This document shows positions 22,441 through 33,181 of a stretch of 64,000 bases of DNA, piece after piece (the stretch's first letter is position 1; each line of letters begins with the position of its first letter). A program made the position numbers and the translations under genes. A model generated the notes under the pieces. It was not told where the DNA came from. It made no database searches and worked only from the letters and a program-made list of their open reading frames with translations. This DNA is from Schistosoma mansoni. Its lineage: Eukaryota; Platyhelminthes; Trematoda; Strigeidida; Schistosomatidae. The stretch covers positions 12,115,753 through 12,179,752 of the forward strand of contig NC_031500.1 of assembly GCF_000237925.1 (NCBI RefSeq). The letters are read 5' to 3'.

Positions 22441-23389
22441 GTGATATAGTACATGATCAGGTTGGACCCCACCCAAATGTCTGCAGAGCAAACAAAAGCC
22501 ATACAGAATTACGCTGCAACAACCGACTGGTCAGTAAATAACAGCTCATCAACTGAAGCATGGTTTATACCATGCTTAGTACTACGCAGACCCAATAACC
22601 TTCCAGCATGGATAACTACAGGTCAAGAAACATCTTCGAAGTAAGGAAAAGCATTAGAATGTGTTCATCTCTACAGGCTCTAAACAGTACAAATCCATGC
22701 AAAGCGTTGATAAGTAAGGCTAGACATTTGTATAAAAAACAACTAGTTAGGGATTCTGAAAACGTTCTTCACGTATACAAAGAGGTGACTTCAAAAAAGT
22801 GGTGGGATCCCACCACTTTTGGTACAAGAAAATCCGTCAATACTGGCAAATGATGTGAAAGCCAAAGCTTTATCAGAGTACTTTAGTGGTGTTTTCTGCC
22901 GACGATAGTGAAAGATCATTAATGTCGATGGGTCCTCTGATTATTAATAAAGCTGCTGTTAGAGCTGTCTTACAATAACTTTAGCATCTGAAACCAAATA
23001 AGTCCAGCGGTCCTGATAATATTCAACCTAGGGTTATGAGAGGTCTGGCGGATGTAATTACTGAACCTCAAGCGATACTGTTTGATATGTTTAAGGTAGT
23101 CTAAACTGCTAGCAAACTGGGAAAATGAAATGATCAGTCCGGTTTATCAAGCAGGGATCAGAGACTTAGTAATTATCGATCCGTTAATCTAACCAGTGTA
23201 GGCGTTAAACTAAGGGAAATTTTTATTCAGATGGCTATTCTGAACTGTGTGGAAGGGGGTGACATTTAAGCCAGGAAACATAGTTTAAGGAAAGGTCCTT
23301 AATAATGGACAAATCTGCTGGTTGAAAAAGATTGGGCTGCAGCGAAAGACAGTAGTATACTGATAGTTTTAGTTTTCACATATTTAAGT

Positions 23390-23403
23390 AAACCTTATAA
23401 CCA
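23390..23403 (+). repeat. Target-site duplication, left copy
   Basis: aaaccttataacca, repeated at 24143-24156, flanks the RTE-family insertion. Confidence 0.85.
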
Positions 23404-24142
23404 GTCAGTCAGTCAGTCAGTCACAACGTAGAACTTCGTACGTACGTACATCAGTTCGAGTTGCCATACCACATTAGCACAGAGATGCAGTTGTCGATTC
23501 AAATCCCATAGTGGTAGAAGTAGTAGGAGTATAATCAGAAATCCAAAAGATTAGGGGTTTCAAGAAATTATTGAAGGAGTATAGTACAGTGAAATAAATT
23601 TGGAAAGAGAAAAAGATAAAGACATGAGGAATTCAGAAGATTAGAATTTGGTAGAACACAAAGAGTGGATGCATCTTCGCCATTGCAAACGATTTTGAGC
23701 CATGTCATTCAAGGTCTCTAACCATCGGTTGCTGTCATCTCGCGAATCCCAACCAGGTAGTCTACACCTACCAACATGGCCCAGTCCACTTGTCAGTGAC
23801 TTCATTGATTTGTGCCATGTTTTGGTCTGGCCACCCCTAGCTTTCTTCCAACCTACTCCTACACCATGAAACATTGCACGTCGGGGCAGTCGGTGGTCGG
23901 GCATACGTAACACATGTCCCAGCCATCTCAACTGATGAAGTTTCACTACTTCATCAATCGATTTGCCATCCCTACCTAGTACTCGTTTCCTAACAACTGC
24001 ATTACTTACCCGGTGGTCCCAGGATATACGAGCAATGCTTCGAAGACACCTATGATCGAACACTAGTAGCCTACGAATATCCTCTACTCTTATTGGCCAT
24101 GTTTCACTGCCATAGAGTAGGACGGAGCGAACTGAAAAAAAA
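23404..24142 (-). mobile_element. 5'-truncated RTE-family insertion with TSD
   Basis: Minus orientation. The 3' end is a short (CTGA/TCAG)n microsatellite at 23404-23421, then the 3' untranslated region, then 140 open RT codons (23641-24063), and 5' truncation next to an A-run at 24133-24145. It is flanked by the 14-bp duplication aaaccttataacca on both sides, a clean sign of target-primed insertion into the older CR1-like relic. Confidence 0.85.
23641..24063 (-). pseudogene. RTE-family RT C-terminal fragment
   Basis: 140 codons starting at MFDHRCLRSIARISWDHRV. It contains QLRWLGHVLRMPDHRLPRRAM and GWKKARGGQTKTWH, the C-terminal region of SR2-related elements. The catalytic motifs are upstream and missing. 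The start Met is internal to the family protein, so this is not a gene of its own. Confidence 0.8.
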
Positions 24143-24156
24143 AAACCTTATAACCA
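24143..24156 (+). repeat. Target-site duplication, right copy
   Basis: aaaccttataacca, identical to 23390-23403. Confidence 0.85.
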
Positions 24157-25675
24157 AGTCTTTCATTTGAGTCCTAAATTAAAACTGAAGTTTTGGGGTT
24201 CATTGTCTAATCACAAACTGGATAAGTAACTTTCTCATTGATAAGAGACAACGGATACGGAGCTTTATCAACGTGAAAGTCTGTAAAATGTGGGGTTCCT
24301 CAAAGTAGAATGTTCGCCCCTCCTTGTCCTCTTACGTCGTGTAAACGAATCACTAACTACACCAAAGTAATCGGTTCTACATTCTGCAGATGATATAAAG
24401 ATTTAGAGGCCCACGCATGGTCTGTCAGAATATCAAGGTATGACCTAAACTCACTGGTGGATGTACAGGTGGTCATGAGAAATTAATTCTAACAAGTGTA
24501 GTGATCTGAACAAATAACCGCGACGGTTCATGTCACTACAAGATAAGTGAAATAGTATTATCTAGGAATCATAATAACCAGTGACATTAGAGCTACGAAT
24601 AACTTTGTGGTTGCCGCTGCTAAAGACTTCAGGGTCTTAGAAACTATTCGTAGGTCACTGCATTAGTTGGAAGAAATGTTTAGGGTATAATATCCGACTT
24701 TTGTGAGGCCACATTCAGAATATGAGATTCCAGCAGCGAGTGCTTATTTCAAGTGTGGGGCGGATATGCTAGAACGAGTTCGACGATGAGGAACTGAGAT
24801 GGTGAAGTGCCTCGCTGGCCTATCTTATGAATACAGATTAAGTCGACTCAACCTATTACCATTATCCTACCACAGGTTACGGAGTGACCTAATACTGACC
24901 CACCGTATACTGAAAGGTGGTTCTCGCGTTTCTGTCTTATACTTTCCTTCCATCTAGGATCAACAATCTGAGGGCATTCTAGAAAAATTCGGAAATTGAG
25001 ATCGAATCGTTGAAGTGCCGTCTCAGTAATTACTGAAATTCTCTACCAGAACGTTATATCAGCAACCTCCTGCAGATATATTCAAAGCGAGATAATGAAA
25101 CAATGCTATAAATTGCAAGGACTTATATAGGTTGACTGACCTATTCCTACTACTGAAGACTATAAAAGCACAGAAATCTTAAAAGAAAAAGACAAACAAG
25201 CCCCCTACCTTCAAAGCACGCATGAATACCTCTATCCCGTCTCGGGAAAGTGCCCAGGTCTCAAACGAGGGACGCCAACAAGACTTTACGAATCAGCATC
25301 CTCACCCACCAACTACGTATACACTTCAAATTATCACTAACGCGCAACAATAAAATATTTCTAGATTTCCGTAAGGAAATGTAAAATTCATAGTAAAAGA
25401 AAGCCCAACACCTGCCAACATGTGGATGAGACTAATGACTTTGATAATTCAGACTACAACACCACTTAATCCTACAACGTCTAATCCTAGTTTGAAGAGT
25501 TAACAAGCGAATGTTGGTTTCGACAGACACCCTTCGATACCCGAAAAGGACACTTTATTTACAGGATGTTTCAGATCCCCCAACCGTAAAATTAGATAGT
25601 AGCCGAGGGTAAAAATCATGAGCATATATTATTTAAGTATTCAAATAGAAAATCAAATACATAAAAATAACAGCA

Positions 25676-25834
25676 TTATGATGGTACAGAATCGGCCTCA
25701 ACACCCTTGATTTTGCGTTTGTTCACCTTCGGTGTTTTTTGATTAACAATTACATAATGATAGAGGACTACTAACAGAAAGAGGACGGAGCCAGCTAAAT
25801 TCGCAAATACAGTCAACTGTACGTCCGTAATCAT
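25676..25834 (-). CDS. OST4: Oligosaccharyltransferase subunit OST4
   Basis: 52 codons, single exon, TAA stop. The first about 33 residues ([19 protein letters not shown], then [12 protein letters not shown]) match the highly conserved OST4 mini-protein: a short lumenal N-terminus, one transmembrane helix (about residues 9-29) and a short cytosolic tail. OST4 is a structural subunit of the ER oligosaccharyltransferase that N-glycosylates nascent proteins. I chose MITDVQ as start because the 19 upstream in-frame codons do not resemble the family. The tail ([20 protein letters not shown]) is about 15 residues longer than in vertebrates. The gene stands alone in a retroelement-rich stretch; a CR1-like relic ends about 100-200 bp upstream. 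The intact frame argues for a functional gene, but a retrocopy cannot be excluded. Confidence 0.85.
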   Translation of the reverse strand: MITDVQLTVFANLAGSVLFLLVVLYHYVIVNQKTPKVNKRKIKGVEADSVPS

Positions 25835-25984
25835 CACTAGTGACAAAAGTAACACCTTACACGTTACGACCTCCAGAAATTCAATTTCCAATAACTCAGT
25901 TTCAGTTTGGAAATCACAGGAGGCTTGATGGCCTGTGTTAGTTCTGGCAATGATAGTCTCTCAGTTGATACAACTTTCTTTTGA

Positions 25985-27340
25985 AAGAGGCAACAGATGG
26001 ATCCTCAACCACGTGCTGAGGCAATGAATTTCACTCAGTGATAATTCGATGGGAAAGTCGATTGTAAGCTGACAAGTAATTTGTTCTGGGCCTGTGGACC
26101 TTTTAGAGTGTCCTCGTAAATTTTCTGTTTTGGAAGAAAAGAAAAATGAGGGTATACCAGTGCAAATTTGTCATTAAGCAATTTGAAAACTGTAATCCAT
26201 TCGCCTCTGGTTCTTCGATATGACAACGGGAATAGGTTTGTCTTGACCAGTCTAGCATCATACGAGAGCTTCGCCATTCCGGGAATCAGCTCAGTTACTG
26301 TTCTCTGAACATTTTTTCAGAAGCTCACTGTCTTTTTTGAGCAGGGGCTAGCCGCTTGTATTCAGTACTCAAGTTTAGGACACTGTATACAAAGCCGAAA
26401 ACGTTTTAGCGTCGACATGACTAAAAGCCCTACGTATTGACCATAAAATTCTAAAACCTTTGGCGGCTATTGCACGGCAGTGTGCAGTAGTCTTTAATTA
26501 TTGGCCAACAATGATTCTCAAGTCATTGTGTGTCTGGACAGTAGGTCGTTCAGTGTTATTCATCGTGTATGTATCTGTACCTTGATGACCAATATGCATC
26601 ACAATACACTTGGAAATATTTGTCAACAACTGCCAAGTTTGAGACCATTCAGATAACTTCTCCGAGTCATTTTGAAGTTCTAAGCTATCACCCTTACCTT
26701 TTATCGCTCTCCATACCTTGACATCGTCAGCATATAGCAAGACCGATGATGATAGTAGACGAGGAAGGTCATTCACGTACATGAGGAATAATAATGGCCC
26801 CCAAACTGTATCCTGGGGTAATCCACTAAGCACGGTTTCCCAGCTAGACAATTTGGATTTCACCCGAACTCTTTGTTGGCGCCCAACTAGGAAGTCTTTT
26901 ATCTACATGATTAGATTGCCTCTTAGCTGGTATAACGGCCAGTTGTGTAGAACTTTATCAAAAGCTTTGCTGAAATCGATGTAAGCTACGTCTCCAGGTA
27001 GCTTTTGGTCCTTAAGAGCACACCAGATTTCACGAGCGACTAATAGGTTAGTGAGACAAGAATAACCTATTCTAAAACCATGCTGTTTCTCCGAAATTAT
27101 CCGGTTTTCATCGAGATACTTAAACACCTCCCTCCGAATAATCTTTTCCAAGATTTTAACGACCACACTAGTTGGGCTAACGGGTCGGCAATTCTCAGGC
27201 TAATGTTTCGTACCTGTTTTGAAGACAAGACTTACTCTGGCATTCTCCCAGTCTTTTTGTAAGCCACCCGGTGTACGGATAAATTAAAACATATACTTAA
27301 AGGGTTCGCAACAAAGTTAGACTATTCCCTTAGGCTAATT
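25985..27340 (-). mobile_element. CR1-like element relic, RT and 3' end
   Basis: Same family as 9867-10590/14493-17565. On the minus strand: VVKILEKIIRREVFKYLDE, KQHGFRIGYSCLTNLL, YIDFSKAFDKVLHN, LSGLPQDTVWGPLLFL, YVNDLPRLLSSSVLLYADDVK, then the C-terminal part down to about 26035. Several frameshifts are present. It preserves the RT region that is split in the other copy, and so shows the pre-insertion sequence across the SR2 site. Confidence 0.82.
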
Positions 27341-27414
27341 TAAGTTACATGTCTATCCAAATGAAACAATAATTATGGAATCTCTTTATTATACTTACAT
27401 AACTATTTACTTCT

Positions 27415-28085
27415 GTTAACCATTGTCGAGGAGCGTAGGCCACCCACCAGCAATCTTCATCCAACACTGTCCTGAGCAATCCTTTCTAGTTCTTTCTAGT
27501 TGCGATTCATTCTTCTCATGTTTACTTCCAATTCTCGAGGCGGTATTTTTCCGAATTTCCTCCTCTGCTGGAAGTTGGTTTTTTCTCTTCCACAGTAGAC
27601 GTTCGCTGATGGCAACGAATATTCAGTATCTTGTGTAGACAATTGTCTATAAATATTTGTACTATTTTGATGATGGTTGTGATAGTTCTCCAAGTTTCGG
27701 ACTGTCTTGACGTTCGTTTTGAAGACTCTCACTTTGATGTTGGTTGACAGTTGTTTTTAGTTCCATATATTCCATAGCTGCCGTAATTCTAACCATGCTT
27801 TTTCAATCCTCACTCTAACGTCTGCATCAAGTCCTCATTGTCCATCGATGATGCTTCCCAGGGAGGCGAGAGATTCCACTCCATTCAGAGTTTCTCCGCC
27901 AAGTGCGAATGGGTTGGTGCTCTCCGCTTTGTATTTGAGGATGATGCTTTTCCCACTGTGTATGTTGAGGTTTACCGATGTGGAAGCCTCTGCCACACTG
28001 GTTGTATTGACATGGATTTGCTAGCGTGTATGGGATTGGAGGGTCAGGTCAACTGCGAACTTCAAATCGTCTAGTCGCATACAAA
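27415..28085 (-). mobile_element. RTE relic (3' part of RT)
   Basis: On the minus strand this aligns with the C-terminal part of the RTE family at 925-3246, in the same order and starting at the gtcgaggagcgtaggcc end. It is interrupted by deletions and stops. Confidence 0.75.
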
Positions 28086-28332
28086 CTGTCGAAAGTTGGA
28101 TCAACTGAGATGCTGCCATTTTCAGAACTAACATAGACCACACAGCCTCCTGCCCTCTCTAAAGTGAATTTGAGAAAGGAATATATTTGCGATGGTACAG
28201 CTTTGAAAATGAATTGGCCTTGAAGAGAACTTTTGCTGTACCAATCTTTATTAGGTAATGGATTAGTTGATATATTGCGTTCACTTCAAGTTACATTTAT
28301 TTTTCAGTGTATTTGAGTTAATTCAAAAACGG

Positions 28333-28630
28333 TGTAGTGGCCTGCTTGGCCTTGAATGGAAAAAGAAACTGATTGAAGTGATTATTATCATAACCAATTG
28401 TACCAGCGATTGTTTTAATGTACTTGTATAACTGTATCACAGACACTTCTCGTCCCGCTCACCAACTTGTTGGTTTGATCTCTCTTACGCTCTGTCCTTT
28501 TTGCCTGTATTCGTAGGCACGTCTCAATATTCTTTCGATACCACGAGATTGCCAATAAATATACTCTACCTGGACCAATCACAATCTTCTGGTTTGCTAG
28601 TTATCAAAGGGACCAAGTCGTTTCTGGACG
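28333..28630 (+). mobile_element. Partial LTR, inverted relative to 29173-29526
   Basis: Starts tgtagtggcc and matches the first about 298 bp of the LTR at 29173-29526, but in opposite orientation. It is truncated at tttctggacg (28630), where it runs directly into the gag-like frame. Not a terminal inverted repeat of a DNA transposon, because the same sequence stands alone as an LTR at 62273-62623. Confidence 0.75.
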
Positions 28631-29025
28631 CGTCCTTCGTAAGGCTGTTGCAAAGGTTTGAGTACCGAATCTACTCGTGTAAAAGCATGTGAACAGGTAG
28701 ATAACTCTCGAGGGAGAGCGACCTGTAGATGTTGTATACGAGTTGACACCGGAGGCAGTGTTCGCATGAATGCAGACAGTCGATGGACGTAATCTGATTT
28801 GCCGAACTTAGTACTGCTCTGTGGTGTGAAAAATTTCAAAGGTAAAGATTTCAGAGCATAGCCACATTTTTGCCGTTGGTTGGTTATGTGGCGGATCTCT
28901 AATTGAGACTCCAGTGCCACTAACCAAACCTCTGGATCGTGGGGGATAAACGGAACCGGTCGAGAGCTTATTGCCTGTACTTGAGAGTCTATTACATTAA
29001 TACTATTTTTACCGTTATTCACCAT
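28631..29025 (-). pseudogene. gag-like fragment of an LTR retrotransposon
   Basis: I chose MVNNGKNS (29025) as start. About 130 codons follow with FIPHDPEVWLVALESQLEIR and QRQKCGYALKSLP, the capsid-like opening seen in gag proteins of CsRn1/Boudicca-type gypsy elements. The frame runs into the inverted partial LTR and stops after GPFDN, so capsid C-terminus, nucleocapsid and all of pol are missing. Confidence 0.7.
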
Positions 29026-29161
29026 GTTAAGTTGCCAGAATATTATATATTGAAAAATATAAATGCGAATAAGTGCAACAGATGTGGATAGATAAGTTAT
29101 AGACTCATCGATTTGATCTTGTTTGGAAGATTGGCTGAAGTTGAATTGTGTTCGTAGAATT

Positions 29162-29170
29162 GGGTCACCA
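29162..29170 (-). promoter_or_regulatory. Primer binding site, tRNA-Trp type
   Basis: Minus strand tggtgaccc, two bases after the end of the LTR. It is complementary to the 3' end of tRNA-Trp, the primer used by CsRn1-like LTR elements. Only nine bases match. Confidence 0.6.
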
Positions 29171-29172
29171 GT

Positions 29173-29526
29173 TGTAGATGGCGTCGAGTCTTGATGGACT
29201 ATGATCACCACTAGAATGAGATTACTCGTCCAGAAACGACCTGGTCCCTTTGATAACTAGCAAACCAGAAGATTGTGATTGGTCCAGGTAGAGTATATTT
29301 ATTGGCAATCTCGTGGTATCGAAAGAATACTGAGACGTGCCTACGAATACAGGCAAAAAGGACAGAGCGTAAGAGAGATCAAACCAACAAGTTGGTGAGC
29401 GGGACGAGAAGTGTCTGTGATACAGTTATACAAGTACATTAAAACAATCGCTGGTACAATTGGTTATGATAATAATTATTTCAATCATACCAATCGCGTT
29501 CTTGTCGATAAAAGCAGGCCACTACA
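29173..29526 (-). mobile_element. 5' LTR of a Boudicca/CsRn1-like retrotransposon
   Basis: On the minus strand the LTR runs from tgtagtggcc (29526) to catctaca (29173), 354 bp, with TG...CA ends in short inverted form (tgtag/ctaca). The primer site and gag-like frame follow in the correct order. I see no matching 5-bp target duplication at the outer ends of the structure. Confidence 0.75.
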
Positions 29527-29529
29527 AGT

Positions 29530-30340
29530 TTATCCAGTGCCTGTGAACCACTCAGAACTCGATTTATTTCAAGAATAAAAACGAAAATATTTCTAATTGC
29601 TAAATTTCTACTCCTTCCGTATCGTGTGTATAATACGTCCATATTTATTCTTAGTCGTTCTACATATATGTGATATTTGGAGTAATATGAGCTTATCACA
29701 GATATTTCATTCGTAGTCATCCAGAAATCATGCCTTCCTGACATGCATGCGCTCAGTTTCTTGTTATTGCACCGATTCTCTTCAAACAAGTTCAATTATC
29801 TGTTATTTGTAAACTGAAATATTATTATGATTGTATGATACTTTTGGGTAGACAACAATTCCACAAAGGATTGTTTTATATTTTAGTTCCTGTTAACAGT
29901 TCATTTTTATGAGGGTTTCATGGAAAAATGCCCGAAATTTCTATCTGCAATGCAACAACAGACTGTATCATCATGATTTGGCCGATCAGTGAAAGTTGAC
30001 CAAGTTGAGCAGCTTACCACTAAGGTGGTGTTTGGTTAATTCTTCATTCCTTAGACTAGTTATTAAAGGTATACTGCAGCCTCTCTTCAATTTGATTCCA
30101 TTAGAAACATCCACAACAGTCGATTACAATTACTAAAACACATTCATCCATAAATCCACTTCCTTAGATATTACTAGTTGAATAAGAGACTACATAAGAT
30201 GTTGAAATGATGCAGAAGAAGCCTCTCGTATCATTGATACTTATTTCAAGTATTATCTATATGCGAAAGCGTTGATCAGGATCGATCACTACAAACTCTT
30301 GGAAACATAAGTCAACTTAAGCATGTAGCAATCGTTCGAC
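29530..30340. other. No gene recognised
   Basis: AT-rich; short frames only. Nothing supportable. Confidence 0.5.
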
Positions 30341-30344
30341 ATCC

Positions 30345-30460
30345 CTGCGAAAAAGGTGGTTTGTAAAGCTCTCAAAATGTACCACGTTTCATGCATCAAA
30401 CTAGACAAAAACGTTAGTTGCTGTCGCGTCAAACACCACATGCAGTCACCTGGCTTACAT
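30345..30460 (+). other. Cysteine-bearing module, diverged copy (D)
   Basis: Open reading VVCKALKMYHVSCIKLD, then VSCCRVKHHM, aligning gap-free with copies A-C (VVCEVSKSYHDSCIQLD, VSCHQLKPHM). All three aligned Cys are kept although many other residues differ. It lies 2.8 kb upstream of VAL-A and in the same orientation. Confidence 0.5.
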
Positions 30461-30949
30461 TCAGAAGTATTACAACAGTTAACAGATCCCCTGTCAGCAC
30501 CAAATAAGGAGAATGTAATAGCTCAATAACGCAGTTATTACAAACTACAAAGCAAATTATCACAAAAATAAATGCAAAAATCGTCCAATTTCGCACATCA
30601 GTTGGTACTCAGGTTTTATTTGTAAGAGCAACAAGAATATTGAATAAACACGAAAAATAATCTGAATAACAATTGACAAGAAATGTTGATAACCAGATCA
30701 CTGAAAATGACTTGACAGTCATTCTGAACACAAACCGAAAATACTTGATTCAAATGCTAACAAAGAATTCAACAAATAAAAGTGTAAAGTGAATAAAAAG
30801 TAAACCAATAAAGACATATACAAGTAAATGTCATAAAGAATTTGATGCAAATAAATAAAATAAATTAAGAATATATGGGATGAACGTAAACAAATGAGAT
30901 ACGGATCATATCACAAAATGAATGTATACATACAAATATACAGATCTAC

Positions 30950-31085
30950 ACAGTCGACCTTACATCATGTTCATGGTAAGCAACTGTTCACGCGTCGTTT
31001 TATTCATTTTCACATGAACACAAGAGCAAGTGAGTAGACGCATTAACAATGCGACTGTAGAAACTTCGGATTTGAGAAGGATTGA
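30950..31085 (-). pseudogene. VAL first-exon relic
   Basis: Minus-strand frame matching exon 1 of VAL-A: CSCVHVKMNKTTREQLLTM against CSCVHAKMNDTIREQLLTM. The ATG is lost (the position reads atcc) and the frame ends in a stop after MNMM where the others continue to the donor. Upstream sequence at about 31110-31215 matches the VAL promoter region, so this was a whole gene copy whose later exons are lost or unrecognisable. Confidence 0.75.
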
Positions 31086-31215
31086 ACTGACACTGGTCTC
31101 CTACCTTAAAAACACACACATGTTTGCTAACGCATACACTATGAGACCCGGTTGGTTAACATAGGTGATCGTTGTTTAGCAGACCATTCACACACGTCAA
31201 TTACATGAATATCAT

Positions 31216-32900
31216 TCGCTCATGTGTCGTTTAGTTATTATAATTTCGTAAGGATTCCAATCCAATTATAGTACTTTTCAATTATCTCTTTCCCACGAAT
31301 AAAGTTCACCTGTTGTTCTTATTTGAAAGATGTTATCTCAGTGAGGAGTATTATCACGTAAATACTTACACCAAAATAGTCTTCTGCATACACACATCGG
31401 ATATTATTTTTCAAGTATATTGAATATTTTCAAACGGGAAAGCATACTAGCTTTTGACGTCGGATGAAGTTGGAAATCTTACCGAAACAAATCTTGTTAC
31501 AAGAATACATAAGTTAAATCTTTGTTTACACGAACCAAATTTACTTTCATGGAGTATCTGTAGTTGATCAGTAGTCAAAATGTTCATACGTTACAGGATA
31601 CACACTTTGTGTGAACGCGTTATTTCATTTACATCGCATGTGTATGTATTCATCTATTCTGATCAGATAAATACACTCCTCAATGAATAAATTTATTTCA
31701 GTAGTCAGATATATCATAAGACGGGATATTTATGAAAATATTTCCCTACAGTATGCAAATTATGGGTCAATTTTACTGTAATTCTCATTTATTTAGATTA
31801 ACGTTGTCTAGGTCGTGAAATATTATCCTTCAATGAAAATGCTCACTGATCAAAATTCTGATTGATGTGAGAAACACTGACAACATTTCAAAAATCACCA
31901 TTTGTGAAGCATTTTGATTTATATTCGAATATGAATTCATAATTACACATTATATTATTCAAACACGTTTGGAATCACAGTTTTTGATGATTGAGAAACA
32001 TCATTTTGTAGACTCGTTTTTCGACGATATTGAATCATTTCCAACGAAATGTGCATGATTGTATTCAATTGTCAATGATTGACGAATATGTTGTGTACAG
32101 TTTCACAGAAATTAGGACTAACAGTGTTTGGAAAGTTGGAAGAACAGAAAGACAAACAACTACTCATTTTAATAAGTTTGTCAATCGTCACCACATTGTA
32201 CCTGTAAACCTGGAGATAATTGGTGCTGTCTGACTGATTCGATCTCACGTCATCCAAATTTACAGTGAGACATAGCTCAGCACTGACGTTTCCAATCATC
32301 TAGATCATCTGAGAATAGTGAGTTGTTGCCAAGGCGGATGAATGTAATAACTGACTATTTTTAAATACATAATTTAGGTTTAAATATTGTGATTGTTATT
32401 GCCTCTCTAAAGTTAGGTAGAATGAAATCGGCTGGGTAAGCGATAACCTTCAATCAGCTGATTGGATGCACATTATAACACACACCTAGCAAGTGACATG
32501 CCACGGATTTCCATAGACAAACTCCACCCCGGGGGTATAGGTTACCAAGGAAGTTCCCATTAAAACGAATAGTAGTCCATCCCTTTGTCAATTCAATGCT
32601 CAATCGATACAAGTCTGTGAATGAAAGACATTGATTGATGCGAGCCAGTGATCGATATTGGCCTCAAATATCTGTGGAACACAGTTATGTATCTGTGAAC
32701 AAAACGTTCGTCCAACTAGTGAATCTGTTTGTAATCACATCATCTCCTACAGATTCGTGGTCTTCTCAATCAAATCGCAGTTTGGCTCACATTCATGAAG
32801 TGTTCAAATCAATTTCTAAATCGGTGGATCAATCAAATCAACAGTCAATTATAATTATTGATCTTGTAAGCCAATACTCATTTCTGATCTTCTTTCCTCA
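31216..32900. other. No gene recognised
   Basis: Spacer between the two head-to-head VAL starts. Short frames at 32030-32299 and 32635-32937 show no motif. The stretch 32900-33060 resembles 49130-49260 upstream of VAL-B. Confidence 0.5.
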
Positions 32901-33116
32901 CTTAATTCTCGAAAATGTACGAGGACATGAGGATTAAAATTTCTTGATATCAGTGTCTTGTGTAGACATGTCTGTTTAGCCCTACTGATTTGTAGTTGAT
33001 TGTCCCGAAGATAAGTACACTCCTGAAGTAATCGTGCATTAGTAAGTATAATTGGCATGTGTGGATGATCTGCTAAGCCATGATCATCTACGTTAAACTA
33101 ACCTGTTTTTATGGTG

Positions 33117-33124
33117 TATATATA
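33117..33124 (+). promoter_or_regulatory. TATA box of VAL-A
   Basis: tatatata 65 bp before the ATG. Corresponding boxes stand at similar distances before VAL-B and VAL-C. The upstream block near 33050-33105 (gcatgtgtggatgatctgc) is shared with the other copies. Confidence 0.6.
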
Positions 33125-33181
33125 GTCAGTGATATGTGTGTTTGGTGTGTTGGAAAATAGTAGAATCCCAATTCTTCCCAA

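Larger units (their letters stand above)
22640..25090 (+). mobile_element. Old CR1/Jockey-like element, interrupted by an insertion
   Basis: Plus-strand relic with recognisable blocks: ARHLYKKQLVRD, LKPNKSSGPDNIQPRVM (RT domain 0/1), NYRSVNLTSVGVK, LSKPY (equivalent of the SKAFD area), GVPQSR, LHSADDIKI (decayed YADD), LEMLERVRR-type end. It has many stops. An RTE-family element with target duplications sits at 23404-24142; removing it rejoins the relic. Confidence 0.75.

Noticed and set aside
28333-29526. DNA transposon with terminal inverted repeats
   Set aside because: The repeat has LTR-type TG...CA ends and a primer site, occurs alone at 62273-62623, and encloses a gag-like frame, not a transposase.
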